A stretch of DNA of 64,000 nt, taken from assembly GCA_012523465.1 (NCBI GenBank), contig JAAYIK010000003.1, positions 28,530-92,529 of the forward strand. Reading direction: 5' to 3'. Source of the DNA: Lysobacteraceae bacterium. Its GTDB lineage: Bacteria; Pseudomonadota; Gammaproteobacteria; Nitrococcales; AK92. The translations under genes and the position numbers were made by a program. This document shows positions 12,766-20,739 of the stretch, piece by piece. Position 1 is the stretch's first letter, and every line of letters begins with the position of its first letter. The notes under the pieces were generated by a model, which ran no database searches, was not told the origin of the DNA, and saw only the letters and a list, made by a program, of their open reading frames with translations.

Positions 12766-13108
12766 TGTTGTTTATTATTCTTATTTCGACACGGCAGTAA
12801 ATGAATATCTCATTCAGCAAGGCGTGCTCGATGTTGACAAAGGCGAAGTAATCGGCCTCGTTGTTGAGACTCAATGCCAGTATTTTCGACCCATTGAATT
12901 CCCGGGCCAAGTACAAGTCGGGCTAAGAGTGCGGCACATCGGCAACAGCAGTGTCCGCTACGAGCTGGCGGTTTTCCGCGACGGCGACGACACGGCCTCG
13001 GCTCAGGGCCATTTCGTCCACGTCTACGTCAACCGGGCCAGCATGCGGCCCACCCCGCTGCCGCCGCCGCTGCGCCAGGCGGTGACGGCCTTGTTGGTTG
13101 CCGGCTGA
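12665..13108 (+). CDS. Acyl-CoA thioesterase, 4HBT hot-dog family
   Basis: A 147-aa hot-dog thioesterase. The motif IRWMDVDAYRHVNNVVYYSY (about residues 20-39) is the 4HBT/YbgC signature with the catalytic Asp. GGGAGG lies 4 nt before the ATG at 12665. Family members hydrolyse acyl-CoA thioesters; the substrate here is unknown. Composition is odd: from about 12740 to 12910 the DNA is clearly AT-richer and uses codons such as AAT, TTT and GTT that neighbouring genes avoid, while the 3' third is again GC-rich. The first 101 bp overlap the end of the NYN gene in another frame. Both facts suggest recombination or recent transfer of part of the gene. Confidence 0.85.
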   Translation: MKTRPEPEKRSAFPHFCPIAIRWMDVDAYRHVNNVVYYSYFDTAVNEYLIQQGVLDVDKGEVIGLVVETQCQYFRPIEFPGQVQVGLRVRHIGNSSVRYELAVFRDGDDTASAQGHFVHVYVNRASMRPTPLPPPLRQAVTALLVAG

Positions 13109-13181
13109 CCCTGCCCGCGGCGGCCGCCTGCCGCCGCCCTGTCCCGCCCTCCTATCCCAAATAAAAACCGCATTCTCACTA

Positions 13182-13195
13182 TTGATACAAATCAA
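13182..13195. promoter_or_regulatory. FNR/ANR-type box, perfect match
   Basis: The sequence TTGAT-ACAA-ATCAA matches the FNR/ANR consensus TTGAT-N4-ATCAA at all ten defined positions. It is the core of a longer perfect inverted repeat, CACTATTGAT with ATCAATAGTG (13177-13200). It lies in an AT-rich intergenic stretch 129 bp before the DUF6351 gene. A possible -10 (TATTTT, 13223-13228) sits about 37 bp downstream of its centre, compatible with activation at low oxygen, but the promoter itself is not proven. Confidence 0.65.
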
Positions 13196-13323
13196 TAGTG
13201 AAAAAAAGATAAACAAAACCCGTATTTTTAACCCCATTCTCCTGCACTATTCTAGAAATGCACAAGCAATAAGGACAAAAGCGTCCTCGTTTACGCGAGG
13301 CGCCGCACTCAAGGAGGAGTGAA

Positions 13324-15610
13324 ATGGGGACCATCCGAGGGGACACCGGCCGGCTGGTGCTGACCACCTTACTGGCATGTGCCTTGCTGACCGCCTGCGG
13401 CGGCGGGGGCAAGAGCAAGAACGCCGGGACCGAGCCGCCGCCCGGCATCACCGACCCCAGCGGCAATCAGCCGCCTGCCGACGGAACCGACCCCGGTGCT
13501 GGCAATCCGCCCGGAGGCACCAATCCCGACGACGGCCAACCGCCCGATGTTTCGGACAGCTTCCCGATCCCCATCGGCAAGGTAGGGCCGATCGCCAAGG
13601 ACAATCCGCGCCAGCAGCCCTTCGGCTGTCAGACGTTCAAGACCGCGCTGGGGCAACCGCTGGTGGACAATCACGACGGCATCGGCTATCCGGTGACCCA
13701 GGAAGGCGGGCCGCCACCGGCTAACCACGGTGCAATCGACCCGGCGGACATCATCGGCTACAGCGCCGATTGCGGGGCGCCGACCATGGTGCAGTACTGG
13801 TACCGCTCGACCGAGGGCGGCAGCCTCAAGCCACTACCAGACCCGCATCAGCTGCCTGCCGACCTGGCCACGGTGAAGATCGGCGGCAAGGAGGTGAATT
13901 ACATCGTCCGCCACGAGCTCGGCACGATCAACCGCTTCATTTACGCCATCTTCGTGCTCGAGCCCAATCCGAGCAAAAAGCCTGACAAGCCCAATCTTTC
14001 CGCCTGGAACGGCAACCTAGTGTACCACTTCGGCGGCGGCGTCGGAGTGGGATTCTCGCAATCGAACGGCTTCGCCATCAGCTACGTGGACCGCCCCGAC
14101 GGCCGTAGGCTCAATGTGCCGCTGCTGGAACGCGGCTATGCGGTGGTGAGTTCCACCGGCACCACCACCAACACCACCTATAACCTGCGCCTCGGCGGCC
14201 AGACGGCGCAGATGGTGAAAAAACAGTTCGTGACGGCCTACGCCAAGCCGCGCTTCACCTTCGGCCTGGGAGAGTCCGGCGGCGCCATCCAGCAGCTGAT
14301 CTACGAGCAGAACATCCCAGATCTGCTGGACGGTCTGATGGCGATCGAGAATTACACCGACATGATCACCCAGATCAATCCGGTCGGCGACTGCGAGCTG
14401 CTGGAGTACTACTTCGATGTGGTCGACGCCAAGGTCAACGGCAGCGGGCAGATGAACCCCAAATGGGCCAGCTGGGAAGGCCGCCGCCTGATTTCCGGCG
14501 TGAACGGCTACGACGGCGCGGCGGCGGATTGGGACGACGGCAGCGGACGACCGATCGGCTCGCAGGCCAACCCTGGCTCCACCGAGTGCATCGAAGGCTG
14601 GCGCGGGCTGACCCCGCTGGCGCTCAACCCCAACTTCGTCGTCGGCGACACCTACGAGATGATGCGGCAAACCCAGCCGGAGGTGTTCGCTCAAACGCGC
14701 TTTAGCTACTTCGAGGACCTCAAGGACATCTTCGGCGTCGATCCAATGACCGGCTACGCCCGCACTACCTTCGACAACGTCGGCGTCCAGTATGGCCTGA
14801 GGGCGCTCAAGCACGGCAAGATCACGGTGGACGAGTTCCTGCTGCTCAACGCCCACGTCGGCGGCTGGAAGAAGCCGTCCGCGATGGTGGAAGAGGGCTA
14901 TCCGTTCGGGCCGCCTAGCGCCGGCCTCGACCCCTGGAGCGCGCGCCAGGCCACCGCCGCCGACCCACGCCGTGCCGGGCGCGGTGGCGCCGCGCACGGA
15001 AGGCGACCTGGAAGCGATGCAGGCAGCCTACGAGGCGGGTCTGGTGTTCAGAGGCGACATTGAGGCGCCCACGATACTCCTTGATGCCTACCTCGAACCC
15101 GAACTCGACATGCACAACTCGCGGCAGAAGTTCGCCATCCGCCAGCGCATGCTGGACCACGATGGCGATGCTAGCAATCTGGTGCTCTGGGCGCTAGACG
15201 GCGACGACGACACAGCCATGGCCAAGCTGGTGCTAAAGGGCCTTGAGCTTCTGGAAGAATGGCTGGAGCGCAAAGCCAAGTCGATCGAGGCGGAAGACGC
15301 CTGCTTCGACGCCGGGGGCCGGCTCATGGCGCGCGGCCAGAACGTATGGGACAGCTGGGAAGGCGTGCCGCTGGGGCACTGCGCGGCGTTCTTCCGCCAC
15401 TATGCCAGTCCCCGCATCGTCGCCGGCGAGGATCTCACCGGCTTCACCTTCAAATGCCACACCAAACCGGTCGAGGTGGCGCTGCGCGACGGTACCTACG
15501 GTATCGTCCACTTCAACGAAGAACAAAGAAAACGGCTGCGGAAGATCTTCGGCGCGACGGGCGTGTGCGACTACAGCCTGGGCGATGCCGCCCGGCCGGC
15601 GAACTGGTAG
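13324..15610 (+). pseudogene. DUF6351 family lipoprotein, alpha/beta hydrolase-like, frameshifted
   Basis: Two overlapping frames together encode one protein. The first (13324-15063) starts at an ATG with AAGGAGGAG just upstream, has a lipobox LLTAC, a Gly/Pro/Asp-rich linker (about residues 25-80) and a body with the nucleophile-elbow motif GLGESGGAI (Ser318). Family-like sequence stops near 14945 (DPWSARQATAAD) and resumes in the next frame at about 14972 with VAPRTEGDLEAMQAAYEAG, going on to the stop at 15610. One missing base, or a net change of that size, between about 14950 and 14975 explains this. DUF6351 proteins resemble secreted esterases; the substrate is unknown. A real frameshift and a sequencing error cannot be told apart here. 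Confidence 0.75.
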
Positions 15611-15632
15611 CACCCCGGGCCTGTGACCTGGA

Positions 15633-15670
15633 CGACGCAGCAGGGGAGCCTCGGCTCCCCTGCTGCGTCG
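15633..15670. terminator. 18-bp hairpin, probable bidirectional terminator
   Basis: Perfect inverted repeat with 18-bp arms, CGACGCAGCAGGGGAGCC, only 2 nt apart. It lies between the DUF6351 gene (plus) and thiG (minus), which converge. The T-run is poor on both sides, so termination would rest on the very stable stem. Confidence 0.75.
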
Positions 15671-15683
15671 GTTCCGGCTAGGG

Positions 15684-16472
<789 letters not shown>

Positions 16473-16524
16473 AGCGGCTCCTGCGAGCTGTTGGGGCATG
16501 GAACGGATGCAGGGGCGGCCAACC

Positions 16525-16725
16525 TCAGCCACCCCCGATCGCATGAACAATTTCGACCTTGTCGCCAGCCGAAAGCTGGTACTCAGCGTAGCGGCTGCGC
16601 GGCACGATGACCTCATTGACTTCCAGCGCAATGCGCCGCCCGGTCAGCTCGAGCTCCTCGAGCAAATCGGCGACGGAACTGCCACGGGAAAGAATGAAGG
16701 GTTCTCCGTTGACGATGATTTCCAT
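16525..16725 (-). CDS. thiS: Sulfur carrier protein ThiS
   Basis: A 66-aa ubiquitin-like protein ending in Gly-Gly-Gly, with the family start [10 protein letters not shown] and the middle [16 protein letters not shown]. The terminal Gly is adenylated by ThiF and converted to a thiocarboxylate, the sulfur donor for ThiG, whose gene lies 52 bp downstream. No TPP riboswitch elements are visible in the short leader before the gene. Confidence 0.95.
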   Translation of the reverse strand: MEIIVNGEPFILSRGSSVADLLEELELTGRRIALEVNEVIVPRSRYAEYQLSAGDKVEIVHAIGGG

Positions 16726-16782
16726 ACAAATATTTTACCGCAACTGCACATAGTCTTGCTGCAGCAAATGCGCGCTGCCGCT

Positions 16783-16810
16783 TTGCAGCTGCGCAAGAAG
16801 GCGCCATAAT
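16783..16810 (+). promoter_or_regulatory. Probable sigma-70 promoter of tRNA-Gly
   Basis: TTGCAG (16783-16788) and CATAAT (16805-16810) are 16 bp apart, ending 22 bp before the mature tRNA start. The region after the -10 is only moderately GC-rich. Nothing else upstream on this strand would serve the tRNA. Confidence 0.5.
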
Positions 16811-16832
16811 ATGAGGGCAACGCACTCCGAGC

Positions 16833-16906
16833 GCGGGCGTAGTTCAATGGTAGAACTTCGGCTTCCCAAGCCGACAGTGTGGGTTCGATTCCCATCGCCC
16901 GCTCCA
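16833..16906 (+). tRNA. tRNA-Gly (anticodon CCC)
   Basis: A complete cloverleaf can be folded. The acceptor arm is GCGGGCG with CGCCCGC, the D arm contains GTTCAATGGTAGAAC, the anticodon stem is TCGGC with GCCGA around the loop TTCCCAA, and the T loop is TTCGATT. The anticodon CCC reads GGG codons. CCA is encoded (16904-16906). The sequence is close to E. coli glyU. No sign of an integrated element is seen at its 3' end. Confidence 0.97.
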
Positions 16907-16916
16907 AATTCCCCGC

Positions 16917-16940
16917 AGCAGCGCCGCCCCCGGCGCTGCT
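16917..16940 (+). terminator. Terminator after tRNA-Gly
   Basis: Perfect 10-bp inverted repeat, AGCAGCGCCG with CGGCGCTGCT, around a CCCC loop, followed by TTCGCATT. It starts 11 bp after the tRNA and lies just outside the stop of the convergent rhomboid gene, so it may serve both. Confidence 0.7.
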
Positions 16941-16947
16941 TTCGCAT

Positions 16948-17502
16948 TCAGCGCCGCAGCACAAGCCCTGTCCCCGCACCGATCAGCCCGCCCAGCAATT
17001 GCGCCAGCTGCGCTAGGCTGCCATCGCGAAGGATCAGCATGACCTCATGGCCCAGAAAAATGACAGCCAGCAGCAAAAAGCTCAACGGCAGACTGCCGGC
17101 GCGGACATCCGCCATGGCGGACAGCAGGATCAGCATGAGCACGACGCCGTCCGCGCCCATCAGCCCGGTCCTGAACAAGAGCAGATTGATGAGCCCGGTG
17201 GCGAGCGCGGTCACCAGGATGAGCAGCAGCATGCGCCCGCTGCCATAGCGCGTCTCCAGCAGCGGCCCCAGCAACAGGATGAAAGGCAGCTGGGCAGCCA
17301 GCTGGCTCCAGCCGCCGTGCCCCAGCACGTGGCTGAACAGGCGGAACCAGTCGCCGACGCTGCTCCAGTTCATGCCCCCGCCGGCGGCGAAGTACTGCAG
17401 ATTGAGACGCGGCATCAGCGTCGCGCTGAGCACCACCACCGCGATGGCGAGCAGCGAGAAGGTCAGCACGACCGGCGCGTTGTAGTGGATTCTTATCGCC
17501 AT
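16948..17502 (-). CDS. Rhomboid-family membrane protein lacking the catalytic dyad (pseudo-rhomboid)
   Basis: A 184-aa six-helix protein of the rhomboid fold. The helices and the loop LLETRYGSGRML match active bacterial rhomboids. However, the catalytic motif GxSG reads GADG (residues 116-119, Asp118 in place of Ser), and the His of the last helix is replaced by Gln168 (AQLAQLLGG where active relatives have AHIIGG). With both dyad residues gone the protein should be unable to cleave peptide bonds. It could act like iRhoms and derlins, which bind or escort membrane proteins. It lies convergent to tRNA-Gly. The rest of the frame looks intact and conserved, so this is not simple decay. Confidence 0.85.
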   Translation of the reverse strand: MAIRIHYNAPVVLTFSLLAIAVVVLSATLMPRLNLQYFAAGGGMNWSSVGDWFRLFSHVLGHGGWSQLAAQLPFILLLGPLLETRYGSGRMLLLILVTALATGLINLLLFRTGLMGADGVVLMLILLSAMADVRAGSLPLSFLLLAVIFLGHEVMLILRDGSLAQLAQLLGGLIGAGTGLVLRR

Positions 17503-17685
17503 GCTCCTTCACCGAAGTTTTCCTTCCCACAGCATACGCCAGCCCCGGCCACGCCGCAGCGCGCGGAATGAGCGCAGGCGGTGGATGCGCCCTGGCCGCG
17601 GCATCGGCTAGGATTGACGACACGGCGTCCGTCTCGCGCGGCCCGTCCAACCACAATGATAATGAACACGAGGAAGGAGAACGCG

Positions 17686-18213
17686 ATGAAACAATGGGCC
17701 CTCGGCTGCATCTTGGCGCTGCTGCCCGTCCTTGCCTTGGCCGCCCCTCCGCTGGGCCAGCCGCTCCCGGAAGTCACCCTGGCCGACAAGGATGGCGGCC
17801 GCGTCACCGGCGAGGCCTGGAGCAGTAGTGAGCTCAGCGGCAAGGTCCATGTGATGTTCTACGTCGACCCCGACGAGCGGGACATCAACGATCACGTCAC
17901 CGAGGCACTCAAGGCGGAAGGCTTCCCCCGGGACAAGTACGGCTCTGTCGCGGTCATCAACATGGCGGCGACAGGGCTGCCCAATTTCCTCATCAACCGC
18001 TCACTGAAGAGCAAGCAAAAGGAATTCCCCGACACTGTCTATGTCAAGGACCTGCGCAAGGTTCTGGTGCAGGCCTGGGACGTCGACGACGATAACAACG
18101 ACGTCCTGGTGTTCGCGCCCGACGGCGCGCTGGTGTTCTACCGCGCCGGCAAGTTGAGCGATGAGGACGTGCAGGAGCTGATCGCGACCATCCGGGAGTA
18201 TCTGCCGGACTAG
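17686..18213 (+). CDS. YtfJ family periplasmic protein
   Basis: A 175-aa protein with an N-terminal signal peptide (about residues 1-19, cleavage after ALA) and a thioredoxin-like body. Family features are HVMFYVDPDERDINDHVTEA and DVLVFAPDGALVFYRAGKLS. The usual Cys-x-x-Cys of thioredoxins is absent, as in other YtfJ proteins. AAGGAG lies 6 nt before the ATG at 17686. The function of YtfJ is not established; a periplasmic place is likely. The gene stands alone and converges with prpD. Confidence 0.88.
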   Translation: MKQWALGCILALLPVLALAAPPLGQPLPEVTLADKDGGRVTGEAWSSSELSGKVHVMFYVDPDERDINDHVTEALKAEGFPRDKYGSVAVINMAATGLPNFLINRSLKSKQKEFPDTVYVKDLRKVLVQAWDVDDDNNDVLVFAPDGALVFYRAGKLSDEDVQELIATIREYLPD

Positions 18214-18236
18214 GCAGGCCTCTGTCCGGGCCTGCC
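18213..18236. terminator. Hairpin between ytfJ and prpD
   Basis: GGCAGGCC (18213-18220) pairs with GGCCTGCC (18229-18236); a third copy, GCAGGCC, follows at 18241 and allows an alternative pairing. It lies directly after the ytfJ stop between convergent genes. No T-run is seen. Confidence 0.5.
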
Positions 18237-18256
18237 CGTGGCAGGCCCCGCGCCGG

Positions 18257-19705
18257 CTAGAGGTGCCACAGATCCATGAACTCGTGCACCGGCATGGGCA
18301 GCAGATCGCTTTGCTCCATGCAGGCGGCTTTGATGGCGGCGACCTGCTTGGGCGCGAAATGCTCGCTCAGTGCGCGCTCGAATTTCTCCAGCAGCAACGG
18401 AATTCCCTCCGCACGGCGGCGGCGATGACCGATGGGATATTCCACCGCAATGCGCTGCGTCCTGCTGCCGTCGCGGAAGAACACTTGCACCGCGTTGCCG
18501 ATGGAGCGCTTGTCCGGATCCAGGTAGTCGCGCGAGAACTGCGCGTTCTCCCGGACCTCCATCTTGGCGCGCAGGGCATCGATGCGCGGATCGGCGGCGA
18601 TATGGTCTTCGTAGTGCTCGGCGGCCAGCGTGCCGTAAATTAGGGGCACAGCGACCATGTACTGCAGACAGTGATCGCGGGCGGCCGGGTTGGCGAGCGG
18701 ACCGGTCTTGTCGATGATGCGGATGCCGGCCTCCTGGGTCTCGATGACGATCCTGTCGATCTCATCCAGCCTATCCTTGACCTCGGGGTGTAACTGGACC
18801 GCGCATTCCACCGCGGTCTGGGCATGGAACTCGGCTGGGTAGGAAATCTTGAACAGCACGTTCTCCATGACATAGCTTCCAAAGGATCTGGCCAGCCTGA
18901 TCTCGCTGCCTCTGAACAGCGCATCCTGGAATCCCCACACCGGCGCCGACAGCGCTGCCGGATACCCCAGCTCGCCTCTCAACGCGATCAGTGCCAGCCG
19001 CCCCCCGCGCGAGGTGGCGTCCCCTGCCGCCCAGCTCTTGCGCGGCCCGGCCTGCGGCGCATGGCGGTAGGCCCGCAGCGCACCACCGTCGATCCAGGCG
19101 TGCGATACCGCGCTGATCACCTCCTCCAGCGTGCCGTCCAGCATGGCGGCGGCGACCGCCGTGGAGGCCACCCGCACCAGCAGCACATGGTCCAGCCCGA
19201 CCCGGTTGAAGGCGTTCTCCAGCGCCAGCACGCCCTGGATCTCATGCGCCTTGATCATGTAGGTCAGCACATCGTGCATAGTCAGCGGCGCCTTGCCGGC
19301 GGCGACGCGGCGCCGCGACAGCCAGTCCGCCACCGCCAGGATGGCGCCCAAGTTGTCGGAAGGATGCCCCCACTCGGCGGCCAGCCAGGTGTCGTTGAAG
19401 TCCAGCCAGCGCACCATGGCACCGATGTTCCAGGCCGCCGTCACCGGATCGAGCCGGTAGTGGGTGCCAGGAATCTTGACCCCGTCCGGCATATCCGCGC
19501 CTTCCACCACCGGTCCCAGCAGCTTGGTGCAGGCAGGGTAGCGTAGCGCCATGATGCCGCAGGCCAGCGTGTCCATGAGGCAGTAGCGCGCGGTGTCGTA
19601 GGCTTCCTTGCTGTCGATTTGATGCTCGACGGCGTAGCGAGCGATCTCGACCAGCACCTGGTCGGGCGCCGGTCGTTCGGCGCTGCGGGTTCCCTGGACT
19701 GTCAT
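18257..19705 (-). CDS. prpD: 2-methylcitrate dehydratase PrpD
   Basis: A 482-aa member of the MmgE/PrpD family. It dehydrates 2-methylcitrate to 2-methyl-cis-aconitate in the methylcitrate cycle. Family blocks are [20 protein letters not shown], the region [19 protein letters not shown] and the Ala/Gly-rich [20 protein letters not shown]. The ATG at 19705 has AGGAGG 6 nt upstream. The gene is divergent from the GntR regulator and acnD-prpF, which code for another, iron-sulfur enzyme for the same step. Its promoter should lie in the 260-bp gap that also holds the two GntR-type palindromes. Confidence 0.95.
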   Translation of the reverse strand: MTVQGTRSAERPAPDQVLVEIARYAVEHQIDSKEAYDTARYCLMDTLACGIMALRYPACTKLLGPVVEGADMPDGVKIPGTHYRLDPVTAAWNIGAMVRWLDFNDTWLAAEWGHPSDNLGAILAVADWLSRRRVAAGKAPLTMHDVLTYMIKAHEIQGVLALENAFNRVGLDHVLLVRVASTAVAAAMLDGTLEEVISAVSHAWIDGGALRAYRHAPQAGPRKSWAAGDATSRGGRLALIALRGELGYPAALSAPVWGFQDALFRGSEIRLARSFGSYVMENVLFKISYPAEFHAQTAVECAVQLHPEVKDRLDEIDRIVIETQEAGIRIIDKTGPLANPAARDHCLQYMVAVPLIYGTLAAEHYEDHIAADPRIDALRAKMEVRENAQFSRDYLDPDKRSIGNAVQVFFRDGSRTQRIAVEYPIGHRRRRAEGIPLLLEKFERALSEHFAPKQVAAIKAACMEQSDLLPMPVHEFMDLWHL

Positions 19706-19880
19706 GGCGGCCCTCCTGATTGATCGACGTTGGCGGCGCGAGGCGACCGCTTGCGCCTTGCGGCTTCCTTTTTTCTGGGGAGGATCCCTCGCCAGGCAAG
19801 CAGCGGATGGCGGGGGCCTGGCCCCGCCCACCCCGCCAGCGCTCGGCGGCGACGGCACTGCGCGATCACGCTTCCCGGAA

Positions 19881-19890
19881 TTGTCGACAA
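19881..19890. promoter_or_regulatory. Operator candidate 1 (TTGTCGACAA palindrome)
   Basis: Perfect 10-bp palindrome TTGTCGACAA just upstream of the -35 of the gntR promoter. An identical core lies 63 bp downstream, centre to centre, six helical turns away. Paired sites on one face of the helix fit binding by the neighbouring GntR regulator. Confidence 0.6.
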
Positions 19891-19897
19891 AAATACC

Positions 19898-19925
19898 TTG
19901 AATTCAGCCCGACCTGGCTTACAAT
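19898..19925 (+). promoter_or_regulatory. Sigma-70 promoter of the gntR-acnD-prpF unit
   Basis: TTGAAT (19898-19903) and TACAAT (19920-19925) with a 16-bp spacer. The expected start is near 19932. The promoter is framed by the two TTGTCGACAA palindromes, as expected for autoregulation. Confidence 0.6.
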
Positions 19926-19942
19926 GGCAAATCATCAAGAAT

Positions 19943-19954
19943 ATTGTCGACAAT
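19943..19954. promoter_or_regulatory. Operator candidate 2 (ATTGTCGACAAT palindrome)
   Basis: Perfect 12-bp palindrome downstream of the predicted transcription start and only 10 bp before the gntR ATG. Binding here would block transcription or translation start. Its core repeats operator candidate 1. Confidence 0.6.
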
Positions 19955-19964
19955 TCAGCAACCA

Positions 19965-20648
19965 ATGACCGCCCCCCTCCAGGACGCACACCAGGACAGC
20001 CGCACGCTTGCCGACCAGGTCGTGGAGCGGCTGCAGGATGACATCGTGCTCGGCGTGCTGCCGCCCGGCACCAAGCTGGGCGAGGCGGAGCTGGCCGCCC
20101 GCTACGGGGTAAGCCGCGGCCCGCTGCGTGAGGCCATCCGGCGGCTGGAATCCCGCAAGCTGCTAGAGCGTATTCCCCACGTCGGCACCCGGGTCGCCAC
20201 GCTGAAGCTAGAGGACTTGATCGAGATCTACCGGGTGCGCGAGGCCCTGGAAGGAATGGCGGCGCGGCAGGCGGCCGAGAACATGAGCCAGGCCGAGATC
20301 GCTGGCTTGTGGGAATTGCTGGCCCTGCACGAGCAGCAGCAGGATCTGCAGGAGGATACGGCCTACTTCCAGCGCGCCGGCGACCTGGATTTCCATTACC
20401 GCGTTATCCAGGGCAGCCACAACCGCACCCTCATCGACCTACTAATCGACGAGATTTACCACCGGGTACGCATGTACCGCTATCAGTTCTCCATGACCGC
20501 CAACCGGCCACGCAAGGCGCTGGCCGAGCACCGCCACATCGTGGAAGCGATAGAGGCGCGCGACGGCGAGATGGCCGAGTTGCTGATGCGCCGTCACATC
20601 AGCCGGGCCCGCCAGTACCTGGAGGAACGGCAACGACGGGAACGTTGA
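19965..20648 (+). CDS. GntR-family (FadR/FCD-type) regulator of the propionate genes
   Basis: A 227-aa GntR regulator. The winged helix covers about residues 15-80 (LADQVVERLQDDIVLGVLPP, then LAARYGVSRGPLREAIRRLE). The C-terminal FCD ligand domain covers about 85-215 and keeps the His/Asp pattern (DLDFHYRVIQGSHNRTLIDL, then ALAEHRHIVEAIEARD), which in this family binds a metal and a carboxylic acid. The ATG at 19965 is used; a TTG at 19944 would add seven residues but lies inside the second operator palindrome. The gene is 92 bp before acnD and divergent from prpD. A repressor or sensor of the methylcitrate pathway, perhaps binding 2-methylcitrate, is likely by context. Confidence 0.9.
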   Translation: MTAPLQDAHQDSRTLADQVVERLQDDIVLGVLPPGTKLGEAELAARYGVSRGPLREAIRRLESRKLLERIPHVGTRVATLKLEDLIEIYRVREALEGMAARQAAENMSQAEIAGLWELLALHEQQQDLQEDTAYFQRAGDLDFHYRVIQGSHNRTLIDLLIDEIYHRVRMYRYQFSMTANRPRKALAEHRHIVEAIEARDGEMAELLMRRHISRARQYLEERQRRER

Positions 20649-20739
20649 GCCAGTCGGCCGCAACGGCGGCGAGCGACGGCACCGAGCCGCCGGCACGGGC
20701 GGCAGCCACTTCCATCGACAGCTTCAGGAGTCCGACTGC

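Noticed and set aside
16726..16832. TPP riboswitch before thiS-thiG
   Set aside because: The gap is only about 107 bp and shows neither the CUGAGA block nor the partner conserved segment of the thi-box.
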